This document shows positions 50,792-60,065 of a stretch of DNA of 64,000 nucleotides, piece by piece (positions within the stretch are counted from its first letter, which is position 1; every line of letters begins with the position of its first letter). Under the pieces are notes generated by a model. That model had not been told where the DNA came from. It searched no databases and worked only from the letters and a program-made list of their open reading frames with translations. Both the position numbers and the translations under genes were made by a program. Source of the DNA: JAPOXK01 sp965220315 (GTDB taxonomy: Bacteria > Chloroflexota > Dehalococcoidia > Bin125); contig CBDCPP010000001.1 in NCBI GenBank assembly GCA_965220315.1, positions 806,001 through 870,000 on the forward strand, in the 5' to 3' direction.

Positions 50792-52051
50792 CTAGAGTTC
50801 ACGGGCGGCGATGTCGCGGCGATAGGTGCAACCTTCAAAGTCAATACGCCGCACGTTGTCATAGACCCGTGCACGCGCCTCGGCCAGAGTGGGTGCTCGG
50901 GCGACCACGGTCAAGACGCGTCCGCCGCTCGTTACCACCTCCTTCTCCTCCGTGAGGCGGGTCCCCGCGTGGAAAACCTGCACATCGTCATCGACTGCAT
51001 TCAGCCCGCGGATCGGCTTCCCCGTTTCGTAAGACCCTGGGTAGCCTTCGCTGGCCAGTACCACGCCGACTGTGGCGTCATCGCTCCACTCGACTGGTTG
51101 CGCCGCCAGGCGCCCTTCCGTGCAAGCATCCATCACCGCCAGTAAGGCTGTTCGCAGTCGCGGCAGGACCACCTGCGTTTCGGGGTCTCCGAACCGGCAG
51201 TTAAACTCCAGCACGGAGACTGCACCCTCATCGACTATCAAGCCAGCGTACAATGCGCCTTGGAACGGTGCGCCCGCGGCACCAAGCGCCGCCACTACTG
51301 GCCCGTGGATGCTGGTGAACACCCTCGGCGCAGCCTTCGGTGGCAGAAAGCCAGGCGGGCTATAGGCGCCCATGCCCCCGGTGTTGGGACCTACATCGCC
51401 GTCACCGACCCGCTTGTAGTCACACGACAGCGGCATGGGTTCCACCTGCTGCCCGTCAACGAACGCCATCGCGCTCGCCTCGAGTCCGGCAAGGCGCTCC
51501 TCGACCACGACGATCTCCGAGGCCTCACCGAACCTGCCGCTCAGCATGGCATCGACGGTGGCGTGTGCTTCCTCGAAAGTCACGGGAACCACAACCCCCT
51601 TACCGGCAGCTAGCCCGTCGGCTTTGACGACCGGGGGATTCTTGAAGCTGTCGATGAAAGCGTGCGCTGGGCCTGCCTCATGAAAACTTCGGCCGCGTGC
51701 ATGGGAGACATCCACTCTCTCCATCAATGATTTCGCGAATCGCTTTGACGCTTCGATACGGGCAGCGGCTTGTGTCGGACCAAACACGCGAATGTTGCGT
51801 TCGTGAAGCGCATCCACAAGCCCCGCAGCCAGCGGCGCCTCCGGACCGATGACTGCCAAGTCGATTCGCTCGCGGACGGCGGCAGCGACTAGAGCGTCGA
51901 TCCGTTCGCTGCCGATGGGGAGATTCACGGCCAACGCCGCGGTTCCGGCGTTGCCTGGCGCGCAGAACAGCTGCTCGATCTGTGGGCTCTGGCTTAGGGC
52001 CCAAACGAAGGCATGCTCGCGCCCACCGCTGCCGACTACCAACACGCGCAT
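50792..52051 (-). CDS. purD: Phosphoribosylamine--glycine ligase
   Basis: GAR synthetase, ATP-grasp enzyme of purine synthesis; 419 residues. Motifs: RVLVVGSGGREHAFVWALSQ, APGNAGTAALA, the ATP-binding PPVVKADGLAAGKGVVV, VGPNTGGMGAYSPPGFLPP and LEFNCRFGDPETQVVLPRL. ATG 52051 is preferred; a TTG two codons earlier is in frame. Followed directly by purE. Confidence 0.97.
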   Translation of the reverse strand: MRVLVVGSGGREHAFVWALSQSPQIEQLFCAPGNAGTAALAVNLPIGSERIDALVAAAVRERIDLAVIGPEAPLAAGLVDALHERNIRVFGPTQAAARIEASKRFAKSLMERVDVSHARGRSFHEAGPAHAFIDSFKNPPVVKADGLAAGKGVVVPVTFEEAHATVDAMLSGRFGEASEIVVVEERLAGLEASAMAFVDGQQVEPMPLSCDYKRVGDGDVGPNTGGMGAYSPPGFLPPKAAPRVFTSIHGPVVAALGAAGAPFQGALYAGLIVDEGAVSVLEFNCRFGDPETQVVLPRLRTALLAVMDACTEGRLAAQPVEWSDDATVGVVLASEGYPGSYETGKPIRGLNAVDDDVQVFHAGTRLTEEKEVVTSGGRVLTVVARAPTLAEARARVYDNVRRIDFEGCTYRRDIAAREL

Positions 52052-52058
52052 CCGCAAA

Positions 52059-52493
52059 CTATCCGCGCGCCTCGACAGCAGCTGCCGCCTGTGGAATCCG
52101 TCGAAGGTCGCCGTCTAGGACAATGGGGTCCATGGCGGCCATTTCACTGGCGTATGGCATCGTTGGAACTGGGTGCATCAGGAAAATTGGAAGGTCCAAG
52201 ATATGGGCGAAGCCCATCTCCAAGAACGAATTACCCCCGATATAGCGCTCAATGCCCTTGGTGCTCTCGTTTAGGACGAGGATCGCATCGGATCGCTGGA
52301 TCTTGCGCCAGTGCGCGCGGATGAGGTCAAAGTTGCGCTTGAGTTCGGCGCGTTCCTCGGTGGTGGCGTCATGGTAGTCGAACTCCTCGACTTCAACTGG
52401 CACATAGACAGTATGGCCCAGTGCTTCTAGCGCCTGCTGGACCTCGCGGATGCGGGAGATAAGGGTCATGCTTGCACAGATTGTGATGATCAC
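52059..52493 (-). CDS. Nucleoside 2-deoxyribosyltransferase-like protein
   Basis: 144 residues with the Rossmann-like fold of nucleoside deoxyribosyltransferases and related nucleotide N-hydrolases: ITICASMTLISRIREVQQAL at the N terminus, then SDAILVLN, and YIGGNSFLEMGFAHILDLPIF with the Glu expected to be catalytic. Such enzymes exchange or remove nucleobases. Position between purD and guaA suggests nucleotide salvage or house-cleaning, which is inference. Start GTG 52493, 25 bases after guaA. Confidence 0.75.
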   Translation of the reverse strand: MIITICASMTLISRIREVQQALEALGHTVYVPVEVEEFDYHDATTEERAELKRNFDLIRAHWRKIQRSDAILVLNESTKGIERYIGGNSFLEMGFAHILDLPIFLMHPVPTMPYASEMAAMDPIVLDGDLRRIPQAAAAVEARG

Positions 52494-52518
52494 CAGCGCA
52501 CCGTGATTTCTCTCGGCC

Positions 52519-54213
52519 TCACTCCCATTCGATCGTCCCCGGCGGCTTCGATGTGATGTCCAGAACCACTCGGTTCACGGCCGGGACTTCATTAACAATG
52601 CGATTACTGATACGCGCCAGCACTTCGTAGGGTAGTCGGGCCCAATCGGCCGTCATTGCGTCTGTGGCGGTAACTGCGCGCAGCGCGACCACATGCCCGT
52701 AGGTGCGGTGGTCCCCCTGTACTCCTACTGATCGTGTGTCGGTCAGGATCGCGAATGACTGCCATAGGTCACCGTAAAGGTCGGCCGCCTTGATCTCGTC
52801 CATCACAATCCAATCAGCGGCGCGCAACGTCTCCAGTTTTTCGCGGGTGACCTCACCGATGATTCGGATCGCGAGACCTGGGCCCGGGAAAGGTTGGCGT
52901 TGCACCATCGCGGCAGGCAACCCAAGTGCCATGCCTACCTGGCGTACCTCATCCTTGAATAGGTAGCGCAGTGGCTCAACCAGTGCGAAGCGCATCCGTT
53001 CTGGCAACCCACCCACGTTGTGATGCGTTTTGATCGTGGCAGTAGTGGCAGTAGTGGCAGTGACACTGTTGGGCCCGCTCTCTACGACATCGGGGTAGGT
53101 GGTGCCCTGCACTATGTACTCAATCGCACCTAGCTCTTTGGCGGTCTTCTCGAATACTTCAATAAAAGTTCTGCCGATGCGCTTGCGTTTGGTTTCGGGA
53201 TCGGTGACGCCTGCTAAGACCTCTAGGAAGCGATCCGCCGCGTTGACGTGGATCAAGTCGATCTGTAGATGTTTGCGGAACGTCTCCACGACTCGCTGCG
53301 GCTCCTCGCGGCGCATCAGACCGTTATCGACGAAAATGCAGGTCAGCTGCGATCCCACTGCGCGGTGCACAAGCGCTGCTGCTACTGCCGAATCCACGCC
53401 GCCGCTGAGCGCGCAGATCACGTGCCCCTTGCCGATTTGATCGCGCAACCGTTGCACGCTCTGCTCACTGAAGTTACCGGCAGTCCAATCGCCCCGGCAG
53501 CCGCAGATCTTGCGAACGAAGTTCTCGAGCAATCGGGGCCCGTCGCGGGTATGAACGACCTCGGGGTGGAACTGGATTCCGTAGATACCGTTGTCGTTGC
53601 CGATCACCGCCGCAGGCGATGCTTCACTGGAAGCGAGCGTTTGGAACCCTGGTGGCAGTTCCGCCACCCGATCGCCGTGGCTCATCCAGACAGGAATTGC
53701 CTCTGGGAGGCCATCGAGCAGAGCCGTGTGGGGTTCTGCCCGATGCAATACGGCGTGGCCAAATTCCCGGTTCTCCGACGGCAGGACGCGTCCGCCCAGC
53801 GCTACGGCGATCTCCTGCATCCCATAGCAGATCCCGAGGACCGGCAGGCCACTCTCGTAGATGTACGTAGGGGCGCGCGGAGCCCGATCGCCGTATACCG
53901 ACGCAGGACCGCCCGAAAGGATGAAGCCCTTAGGATTGAGCGCCTGTACCTGCTCCCAACCAGCGGTATGAGGGACTAACTCACAGTACACGTTGAGTTC
54001 ACGCACGCGCCGGGCGATGAGCATACTGGTCTGCCCGCCGAAGTCGATGATGGCGATTGCTTCTCGTGGCTGATGCGGCGGGGGTTTCGAAGGGTCGTTT
54101 TGGGAAGCGGCGGCGGTTCGTGCGCCACGCGCTACTTCCAGGTAGCCTGAGACTTCCAGGTCGTCGGTTGTGCGGATCCGGGGGATCGGCGCTGTCGTGT
54201 TCGACTCCGCCAA
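52519..54213 (-). CDS. guaA: GMP synthase, glutamine-hydrolysing
   Basis: Aminates XMP to GMP; 564 residues. A polar N-terminal extension of about 50 residues precedes the glutamine amidotransferase domain (IDFGGQTSMLIARRVREL, Cys in GICYGMQEIA, His-Glu in GIQFHPEVVHT). The ATP pyrophosphatase domain has the P-loop ALSGGVDSAVAAAL, and the C terminus ends KPPGTIEWE. Near ESGPNS the coding DNA has three tandem 9-base units, giving a TAT-TAT-TAT run that lengthens a loop near the XMP site. Start TTG 54213 follows GGAGG; a promoter overlaps that of the divergent Sua5-type gene. Confidence 0.96.
   Translation of the reverse strand: MAESNTTAPIPRIRTTDDLEVSGYLEVARGARTAAASQNDPSKPPPHQPREAIAIIDFGGQTSMLIARRVRELNVYCELVPHTAGWEQVQALNPKGFILSGGPASVYGDRAPRAPTYIYESGLPVLGICYGMQEIAVALGGRVLPSENREFGHAVLHRAEPHTALLDGLPEAIPVWMSHGDRVAELPPGFQTLASSEASPAAVIGNDNGIYGIQFHPEVVHTRDGPRLLENFVRKICGCRGDWTAGNFSEQSVQRLRDQIGKGHVICALSGGVDSAVAAALVHRAVGSQLTCIFVDNGLMRREEPQRVVETFRKHLQIDLIHVNAADRFLEVLAGVTDPETKRKRIGRTFIEVFEKTAKELGAIEYIVQGTTYPDVVESGPNSVTATTATTATIKTHHNVGGLPERMRFALVEPLRYLFKDEVRQVGMALGLPAAMVQRQPFPGPGLAIRIIGEVTREKLETLRAADWIVMDEIKAADLYGDLWQSFAILTDTRSVGVQGDHRTYGHVVALRAVTATDAMTADWARLPYEVLARISNRIVNEVPAVNRVVLDITSKPPGTIEWE
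53036..53062. repeat. Tandem 9-bp repeat inside guaA
   Basis: GTGGCAGTA occurs at 53036-53044 and 53045-53053, followed by GTGGCAGTG at 53054-53062. It keeps frame and encodes a repeated Thr-Ala-Thr. Such repeats can gain or lose a unit by slippage without breaking the frame. Confidence 0.7.
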
Positions 54214-54233
54214 TGCGCCTCCTCGTGTTGGGC

Positions 54234-54263
54234 AACGTATCGCGACGGTATACTAGTGGTCAA
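54234..54263 (-). promoter_or_regulatory. guaA promoter
   Basis: Minus strand TTGACC (54263-54258) and TACGTT (54239-54234) are 18 bases apart. Transcription would start near 54227, leaving a leader of about 14 bases that carries GGAGG. Confidence 0.5.
54249..54254 (+). promoter_or_regulatory. -10 box of the Sua5-type gene
   Basis: TATACT on the plus strand lies within the spacer of the divergent guaA promoter, so both RNA polymerases would compete. The -35 is weak (TGTTGG at 17 bases). Leader about 50 bases. Confidence 0.4.
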
Positions 54264-54311
54264 GAACACCTGTCCTAAGGTTAAACGTTCGTGAGGCGGT
54301 AGCGGTAAGAA

Positions 54312-54956
54312 ATGGGTGGCGTGGTGACAGCGGCAGGGGAAGTCGATCAGAGCGCGACCGAGCAAGCCGAGCGCGTCCTTTATGGAGGCGGCATCGTCGC
54401 ACTCCCGACTGACACGCAGTACGGTCTCGCTGCACTCGCGAGCAACGGCGCCGCCATGATGAAGCTCTTCCATCTCAAGCGCCGTCCTGACGATCAGGCC
54501 TTGCCGATCTTTTTGCCGGACCATGCTTGGTTGGACCGCGTCGCGACGGATGTATCCCCAAGCATACGGCGGCTGGCGAAGGCGGTCTGGCCGGGCGCCG
54601 TCACACTAATTCTGCGCCGCAATCCAAAGTGGCACTCACTCGCTTCACCTTATGAGACCGTTGCACTTCGTATTCCTGCGCACCCAGTAGCGCGGGCGCT
54701 GCTCGATAAAGTGGGGACACCATTGACTGGGACAAGCGCCAACCGTCACCAGGGACCCGCCGCCACGACACCCGAGGCAGTACGGGAGATCTTCGGCGGA
54801 GAGGTCGAGATCTTGCAACCGTCGGGACTGCTGCCAGCGGGCAAGCCTTCGACGATCTTGGATTGCACTAGTGCGGAGCCCCGGGTGCTGCGCAACGGTT
54901 TGGTCGGCGAGGAGAACATTCGCGCTATCCTGGCTGGCGAAACCGACCACTTATAG
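54312..54956 (+). CDS. L-threonylcarbamoyladenylate synthase, Sua5/YwlC/YrdC family
   Basis: Makes threonylcarbamoyl-AMP, the precursor of t6A37 in ANN-decoding tRNAs; 214 residues. Motifs of the YrdC fold: GGIVALPTDTQYGLAALAS, HLKRRPDDQALPIFL, WPGAVTLILRRN, VALRIPAHPVARALL and PLTGTSANRHQGPAATTPEA. No Sua5 C-terminal domain is present. ATG 54312 has GGTAAG nearby. pgk follows 29 bases downstream. It and miaA both modify residue 37 of tRNAs and lie in the same gene group. Confidence 0.93.
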   Translation: MGGVVTAAGEVDQSATEQAERVLYGGGIVALPTDTQYGLAALASNGAAMMKLFHLKRRPDDQALPIFLPDHAWLDRVATDVSPSIRRLAKAVWPGAVTLILRRNPKWHSLASPYETVALRIPAHPVARALLDKVGTPLTGTSANRHQGPAATTPEAVREIFGGEVEILQPSGLLPAGKPSTILDCTSAEPRVLRNGLVGEENIRAILAGETDHL

Positions 54957-54985
54957 ACCTAGGATCCCGCGGCGGCTGGGCCTCA

Positions 54986-56176
54986 ATGGTTAAGCGCACC
55001 ATTCGAGATCTGCCATTCCAAGGCAAGCGCGTGCTGCTGCGCGCCGACTTTAATGTGCCACTTCAAGATGGGACCGTCGCTGACGATACCCGCATTCGCG
55101 CTGCCCTACCGACCATTCAATATTTGCTCGACGAGGGCGCGGCTGTTGTCATTTGTACCCACCTGGGCCGACCACATGGCAGTGTCCGCGAAGAGTTGCG
55201 GCTGGCGCCGGTGGCGGCGCGGCTGAGTGAGCTGCTGAGTTTGAAGGTGGCAGTCGCGGAGGACAGCGTCGGCGCTTCCGTCGAAAAGCGGGTTCGGCAG
55301 CTACGGCCTGGCGGTCTGCTGCTCTTGGAGAACCTCCGCTTCCATCCTGAAGAAGAGGCGAACACCCCTGAATTCGCGCGGCAACTCGCCGCGTTTGCAG
55401 ATTTCTTCGTCAACGATGCCTTCGGTGCCGCACATCGCGCCCATGCTTCAACAGAGGGAGTTGCTCGTTACCTCGACTCAGCTGCCGGACTGCTGATGGC
55501 GAAAGAGCTAGAGCGGCTCGGTAGTGTTTTCAGTGCCGAGGTTGGCACGCGCGCGGCGCTCATCGGAGGCGCCAAGATTAGCGACAAGCTCGTGCTGCTG
55601 GGTCGGCTCATTGAGCGGGTCGATATCCTCTGCATCGGCGGAGCGATGGCCCATACTTTTCTGCTCGCGCGAGGGATGGCGTTGGGTTCCTCACTCGTCG
55701 AGCCTGCCCTGGTGGGCGAGGCACGGACGATTCTAGAGACAGCGGCGCGGCGCGGCTGTCTATTGGAGCTTCCGGTCGATGGGGTGATTGCGCAAGGCTC
55801 GGACCTGACGCCGCGCGCGCGGCCCTTAACCTTCGCGGAAGAGACAGTGGAGCCGGGGTGGCAGATCCTAGACCTTGGCCCAGCGACGGTTGAGCGGTTT
55901 CGCGAGGCTCTGCGTCCCGCGGATGTGATCGTCTGGAACGGTCCACTCGGACTATTTGAGCAACGCGCCTTTGCTGGCGGCACGCGCACGCTCGCGTACG
56001 CACTCGCTGAACTGCCTGCCACCACCATCGTCTGTGGCGGCGAGACGGCTCAGGCTGTCCATGAGGCAGGCGTGGCTGATTGGATCGACCACATCAGTAC
56101 AGGCGGTGGCGCGGCGCTACAGCTACTGGAAGGGCGAATACTCCCTGGAGTAGCCGTGTTACCCGACCGCGTGTAA
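54986..56176 (+). CDS. pgk: Phosphoglycerate kinase
   Basis: Glycolytic enzyme forming ATP from 1,3-bisphosphoglycerate; 396 residues. Motifs: GKRVLLRADFNVPLQDGTVA, CTHLGRPHG, NLRFHPEEEANTPEFARQLA, FVNDAFGAAHRAHAST, GGAKISDKL, VWNGPLGLFE and the nucleotide-binding STGGGAALQLLEG. The gene starts an operon of three glycolytic genes (pgk, apgM, tpiA); gap is not in the window. Confidence 0.97.
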   Translation: MVKRTIRDLPFQGKRVLLRADFNVPLQDGTVADDTRIRAALPTIQYLLDEGAAVVICTHLGRPHGSVREELRLAPVAARLSELLSLKVAVAEDSVGASVEKRVRQLRPGGLLLLENLRFHPEEEANTPEFARQLAAFADFFVNDAFGAAHRAHASTEGVARYLDSAAGLLMAKELERLGSVFSAEVGTRAALIGGAKISDKLVLLGRLIERVDILCIGGAMAHTFLLARGMALGSSLVEPALVGEARTILETAARRGCLLELPVDGVIAQGSDLTPRARPLTFAEETVEPGWQILDLGPATVERFREALRPADVIVWNGPLGLFEQRAFAGGTRTLAYALAELPATTIVCGGETAQAVHEAGVADWIDHISTGGGAALQLLEGRILPGVAVLPDRV

Positions 56177-56220
56177 CTATCTGCGTCGCGCTTAGAGAAT
56201 CGAACAAGGAACCTATACCC

Positions 56221-57426
56221 GTGGACCTCGATCTTGCGAGGCGGCTTGCCAGACCGGCTGAGACCAAAATCGTCCTGCTTGTGATGGATGGTTTGGGTGG
56301 TCTAGCGCACCCACAGACCCGTCGCACCGAACTCCAGACCGCCAGTACGCCTAACCTCGACCGCTTGGCTGCGCAGAGCGATCTAGGATTGACCGTTCCG
56401 GTAGCGCTTGGAGTGACGCCGGGCTCGGGCCCCGGGCATTTAGCACTCTTCGGTTATGACCCCCTTATGTTCGAGGTAGGACGTGGCGTTCTGGAGGCCG
56501 TTGGCATCGACTTTTCGCTTGATCCCGGGGACATTGCCGTACGCGGTAACTTCTGCACGCTCGCGAGCGACGGTGCCATTACGGACCGACGTGCCGGCCG
56601 TATCGCCACGAAGCGCGCGCAGGAGCTCGTCGAGCGATTGCGAACTATCGATATGGGGGCCGCCATAGAGCTGTTCGTCGAGCCGGTGCGTGAACATCGC
56701 TTCGTGCTCGTGCTCCGCGGCCTCGGCCTCGACGCGCGGGTCAGTGAAACCGACCCTCAGCGGCTTGGCGTCGCGCCACTACGCAGCCAGCCGCTTCATC
56801 CTCACGCGCGCGCCACCGCCCAAGCAATTAACCACTTCTGCGACGGTGCGCGGCGGCAGCTCGCGGATGCTGCTCCGGCCAACGGCCTCTTATTGCGGGG
56901 GTTCGCCCAACTGCCGCAATTGCCGCAGCTCGGAGATATCTGGAAGATCCGACCAGCCAGTGCTGCGATCTACCCGATGTACCGCGGGCTGGCCAGACTG
57001 GCCGGTATGACGGCACTGGGCGAGCCGACGAGCTTCCGCGATCAAGCAGCGACCGTGCGGGAATACTGGGGTGGCTACGACTATTTCTTTGTTCACTACA
57101 AGAGTACCGACACCGCTGGTGAAGACGGCGATTTCGGCGCCAAAGTTGCCGCGATCGAGGAGCTCGACCGCCAACTGCCTGCGCTCTTGGACCTCGAACC
57201 GGATGTGCTCCTGGTGACGGGAGACCACTCCACACCCGCGATCATGGCGGCGCACTCCTGGCATCCCGTGCCTTTCCTGCTCTACTCACCCCACACACGG
57301 CCCGACCCACGTGCAACCTTCGATGAGTTGTCGTGCGCGTACGGATCATTGGGCACATTCCGGGCTGCGGAGGTCATGCCACTTGTGATGGCCCACGCCG
57401 GCCGGCTCAGCAAGTACGGTGCCTGA
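56221..57426 (+). CDS. apgM: 2,3-bisphosphoglycerate-independent phosphoglycerate mutase, archaeal type
   Basis: Interconverts 3- and 2-phosphoglycerate; 401 residues of the alkaline phosphatase superfamily. Metal site and nucleophile region: IVLLVMDGLGGLAHP near the N terminus, TPGSGPGHLALFGYDP with the catalytic Ser, KSTDTAGEDGDF, and GDHSTPAIMAAHSWHPVPF near the end. The archaeal-type form is also found in Chloroflexota. The open frame begins at 56080 within pgk, but GTG 56221 with AAGGA 12 bases upstream is the sensible start. It overlaps tpiA by eight bases. Confidence 0.95.
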   Translation: MDLDLARRLARPAETKIVLLVMDGLGGLAHPQTRRTELQTASTPNLDRLAAQSDLGLTVPVALGVTPGSGPGHLALFGYDPLMFEVGRGVLEAVGIDFSLDPGDIAVRGNFCTLASDGAITDRRAGRIATKRAQELVERLRTIDMGAAIELFVEPVREHRFVLVLRGLGLDARVSETDPQRLGVAPLRSQPLHPHARATAQAINHFCDGARRQLADAAPANGLLLRGFAQLPQLPQLGDIWKIRPASAAIYPMYRGLARLAGMTALGEPTSFRDQAATVREYWGGYDYFFVHYKSTDTAGEDGDFGAKVAAIEELDRQLPALLDLEPDVLLVTGDHSTPAIMAAHSWHPVPFLLYSPHTRPDPRATFDELSCAYGSLGTFRAAEVMPLVMAHAGRLSKYGA

Positions 57427-58192
57427 GACCGCGATGCGCACGCCGATCAGCGTTGGTAACTGGAAAATGCACGCGACCAACGCGGAAGCAGAACAGCTTG
57501 CAGGATCCCTTGTATGCCTCTCCGAGGTCGAAGGGGTAACGACGATAGTGGCCCCAGGATTCCTGCAGCTTGCGCGTGTGGCGGAATGCTTGCGTGGTAG
57601 CGGCATTGAGCTAGCGGGGCAGAATATGCACTTCGCGGCCGCGGGTGCCTTCACTGGTGAGGTGAGCCCGCGCCAATTGGCCGAGATCGCAGGCTGGGTG
57701 ATCCTGGGGCATTCCGAGCGACGCCAATATTTCTGTGAGGACGATGCCACTCTAAGAAACAAGATCAAAGCCGCTTGCGCGCACGGGCTACAGCCAATCC
57801 TGGCAATCGGCGAGCGGGCGGAAGAGCGCCAAGCGCGGCGTATGCAGACCGCCTTGCGACGCCAGTTGCAGGGCACACTGGAAGGGCTGAGTCTCCCAGA
57901 GGGGTTCGTGGTGGCTTATGAGCCGGTTTGGGCGATAGGGAGCGGCATTCCTGCTACCGGCGAGCAGGCTCAGGATGCGGCAGCGTTGATCCGTACCGTG
58001 CTTGCGGAACTGCAGGGCGACGCAGTCGCAACATCCGCGAGGATCCTCTACGGCGGCTCCGTGAAAGCGGAGAATATCGCTGAGTTCGCTGCCCAGCCCG
58101 ACCTTGATGGCGCATTGGTGGGTGGGGCATCACTGGATGCGGAGCAGTTTCTCGCGATCACCCGCGCGATCGCGGTGGCCAAGAGCGCCTAA
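57419..58192 (+). CDS. tpiA: Triosephosphate isomerase
   Basis: Interconverts dihydroxyacetone phosphate and glyceraldehyde 3-phosphate; 257-residue TIM barrel. Catalytic residues K16 (GNWKM), H98 (ILGHSERR) and E168 (AYEPVWAIG) are present. The loop usually written PILCVGE reads PILAIGE. Start GTG 57419 overlaps the apgM stop; ATG at 57434 (residue 6) is an alternative. The YGGSVKAENIAE phosphate-binding segment closes the barrel. Confidence 0.97.
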   Translation: MPETAMRTPISVGNWKMHATNAEAEQLAGSLVCLSEVEGVTTIVAPGFLQLARVAECLRGSGIELAGQNMHFAAAGAFTGEVSPRQLAEIAGWVILGHSERRQYFCEDDATLRNKIKAACAHGLQPILAIGERAEERQARRMQTALRRQLQGTLEGLSLPEGFVVAYEPVWAIGSGIPATGEQAQDAAALIRTVLAELQGDAVATSARILYGGSVKAENIAEFAAQPDLDGALVGGASLDAEQFLAITRAIAVAKSA

Positions 58193-58201
58193 GCTTCGAT
58201 T

Positions 58202-59113
58202 ATGGATCCACCGCTCGTTGCAGTGGTTGGCCCCACGGCATCTGGGAAGAGCGCGTGGGCCCTCGCGATCGCTCAGACATTCGACGGTGAAGTCGTCGGC
58301 GCCGACAGCCGTCAAGTTTACCGTGGGATGACTGTCGGGACGGCCCAACTTGGCCCAACTCAGCGGGGAGGCGTGGCACACCATCTTGTTGGGCATATCG
58401 ATCCATCGGAGCGCTATAACTTGGTGCGATTCCTAACAGAGGCGCGTTCGGCGATTGCGGAGATCCGATCGCGACATCGTCTACCCGTGCTTGCGGGCGG
58501 CACGGGCCAGTACATGTGGGCATTGTTGGAGGGTTGGTCTGTTCCAGAGGTTGAGCCCGACTTAGAGCTGCGTAGTCACATGGAAGCCCGCTCCGCGAAG
58601 GAGGGTGTGGAGCAGCTCCATGCAGATCTGGCCGCGATCGATCCGAGAGCTGCCGAGGGGATCGCACCAACGAACGTACGTCGAGTGATCCGAGCGTTGG
58701 AGGTCTATGCCATCACCGGCAAGCCGATCTCCGATTGGCATGAGAGCCGCGATCCGATCGAGGCGTTAATCGTTGCGCCCGTCCTTGAACGCGAGGAGCT
58801 CGACGATCGCATCGAGAGACGGGTCGATTCGATGTTCGCGCATGGCTTCATCAATGAGGTACGTGCGTTGCTGGCGCGCGGGGTCGACTCGAAAGTGTCA
58901 GCACTGGAAAGCGTGGGCTACCCAGAGGTCTGCCGCCATCTCGCGGGCGAGCTAACCCGGGTGGAGGCGATCACTGCCGTGAAGCAAGGGACGCGGAAAT
59001 TAGCGCGTCGGCAGCAGCGCTGGTTCCGCCGGCGTGATAAGCGGATTCACTGGCTTAGCCAAGTGGAGCAAGCGCTAGCGCTGGTGGCCGTTGCCGGCAC
59101 GATCAAACGTTAA
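58202..59113 (+). CDS. miaA: tRNA dimethylallyltransferase
   Basis: Adds an isopentenyl group to A37 of tRNAs that read UNN codons; 303 residues. P-loop VVGPTASGKSAWALAIA, the tRNA-binding DSRQVYRGMTVGTAQLGP, VLAGGTGQYMWALLEGW and the C-terminal VKQGTRKLARRQQRWFRR. It starts nine bases after tpiA, so it is in the glycolytic operon. miaB, its usual partner, is not here. Confidence 0.96.
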   Translation: MDPPLVAVVGPTASGKSAWALAIAQTFDGEVVGADSRQVYRGMTVGTAQLGPTQRGGVAHHLVGHIDPSERYNLVRFLTEARSAIAEIRSRHRLPVLAGGTGQYMWALLEGWSVPEVEPDLELRSHMEARSAKEGVEQLHADLAAIDPRAAEGIAPTNVRRVIRALEVYAITGKPISDWHESRDPIEALIVAPVLEREELDDRIERRVDSMFAHGFINEVRALLARGVDSKVSALESVGYPEVCRHLAGELTRVEAITAVKQGTRKLARRQQRWFRRRDKRIHWLSQVEQALALVAVAGTIKR

Positions 59114-59189
59114 GAAAAGGAAAGTGCGCTGCAGATCGGCGGTACGGCACCAGACCTTTACAATTCGTGGATAGCCAAGGTGACGAACG

Positions 59190-60065
59190 ATGGAAATCCC
59201 TTTCAGCAAGATGCAGGGCACCGGTAATGACTTCGTGCTGGTAGACGGCCGTGCCATCCAGGCCGATTGGGCGGGATTAGCCCCGGCGATCTGTGATCGG
59301 CACTTCGGGGTAGGCGCAGACGGCTTGCTGGTAGTGGAGAAGTCGGTACGGGCTGCGCTGCGGATGCGACTGTTCAACGCTGACGGTTCCGAGGCGGAGA
59401 TGTGCGGTAACGGGTTGCGTTGCGTGGTGAAGTGGACACTGGAACGAGACGGTGCCGCGCTCCACGACGGCGCTTTGACCGTGGAAACGGGCGCGGGGGT
59501 GGTGAGTGCCGTCGTTACGGAAACCGGTGTCCAGCAGTCGATTGAGCGGGTACGGTTGTCTATGGGGACGCCGCGTCTGGAGCCGGAGGAGATCCCAGTC
59601 TGCGTGGACGGGCCCGGGCCGGTCATGAACTTACCGATCACAGTGAACGGAGCGGAACTCACAGTGACCTGCGTCTCGCTAGGAAATCCACACGCGGTGC
59701 ACTTTGTCGATGGCCCTCTGCGTGCGTTCGCACTGGAGCGACTGGGGCCGTTGGTGGAACGGCACGATCGCTTCCCGCAGCGCACGAACTTTGAAGTGGT
59801 GCAGGTGGAGTCTCCCGACCGGTTGCACCTGCGAGTGTGGGAGCGTGGCGCGGGCCCAACGCTGGCCTGCGGCTCCGGCGCCGCTGCCGGTATGGTTGCG
59901 GCGCGACTTCACGGCCTGGTCGATGAACACGTGACGGTCTCGCTCCCAGGCGGCGATCTAGATCTCGCCTGGGACGGAGAAGGATCGGTCTCGCTTGAGG
60001 GACCGGCGGTACAAGTATTCGAAGGACACTGGATGACCGATCGGGCCAACGATGGTCATTCCTGA
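59190..60065 (+). CDS. dapF: Diaminopimelate epimerase
   Basis: Converts LL- to meso-diaminopimelate, the cross-link residue of peptidoglycan and lysine precursor; 291 residues. The two catalytic Cys are C72 (AEMCGNGLRC) and C227 (TLACGSGAAAG). The N terminus IPFSKMQGTGNDFVLVDGR is standard. A -10-like TACAAT lies at 59159-59164 and AAGGTG before the ATG, so the gene may have its own promoter. It overlaps the GNAT gene by 14 bases and is followed by dapL. Confidence 0.97.
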   Translation: MEIPFSKMQGTGNDFVLVDGRAIQADWAGLAPAICDRHFGVGADGLLVVEKSVRAALRMRLFNADGSEAEMCGNGLRCVVKWTLERDGAALHDGALTVETGAGVVSAVVTETGVQQSIERVRLSMGTPRLEPEEIPVCVDGPGPVMNLPITVNGAELTVTCVSLGNPHAVHFVDGPLRAFALERLGPLVERHDRFPQRTNFEVVQVESPDRLHLRVWERGAGPTLACGSGAAAGMVAARLHGLVDEHVTVSLPGGDLDLAWDGEGSVSLEGPAVQVFEGHWMTDRANDGHS

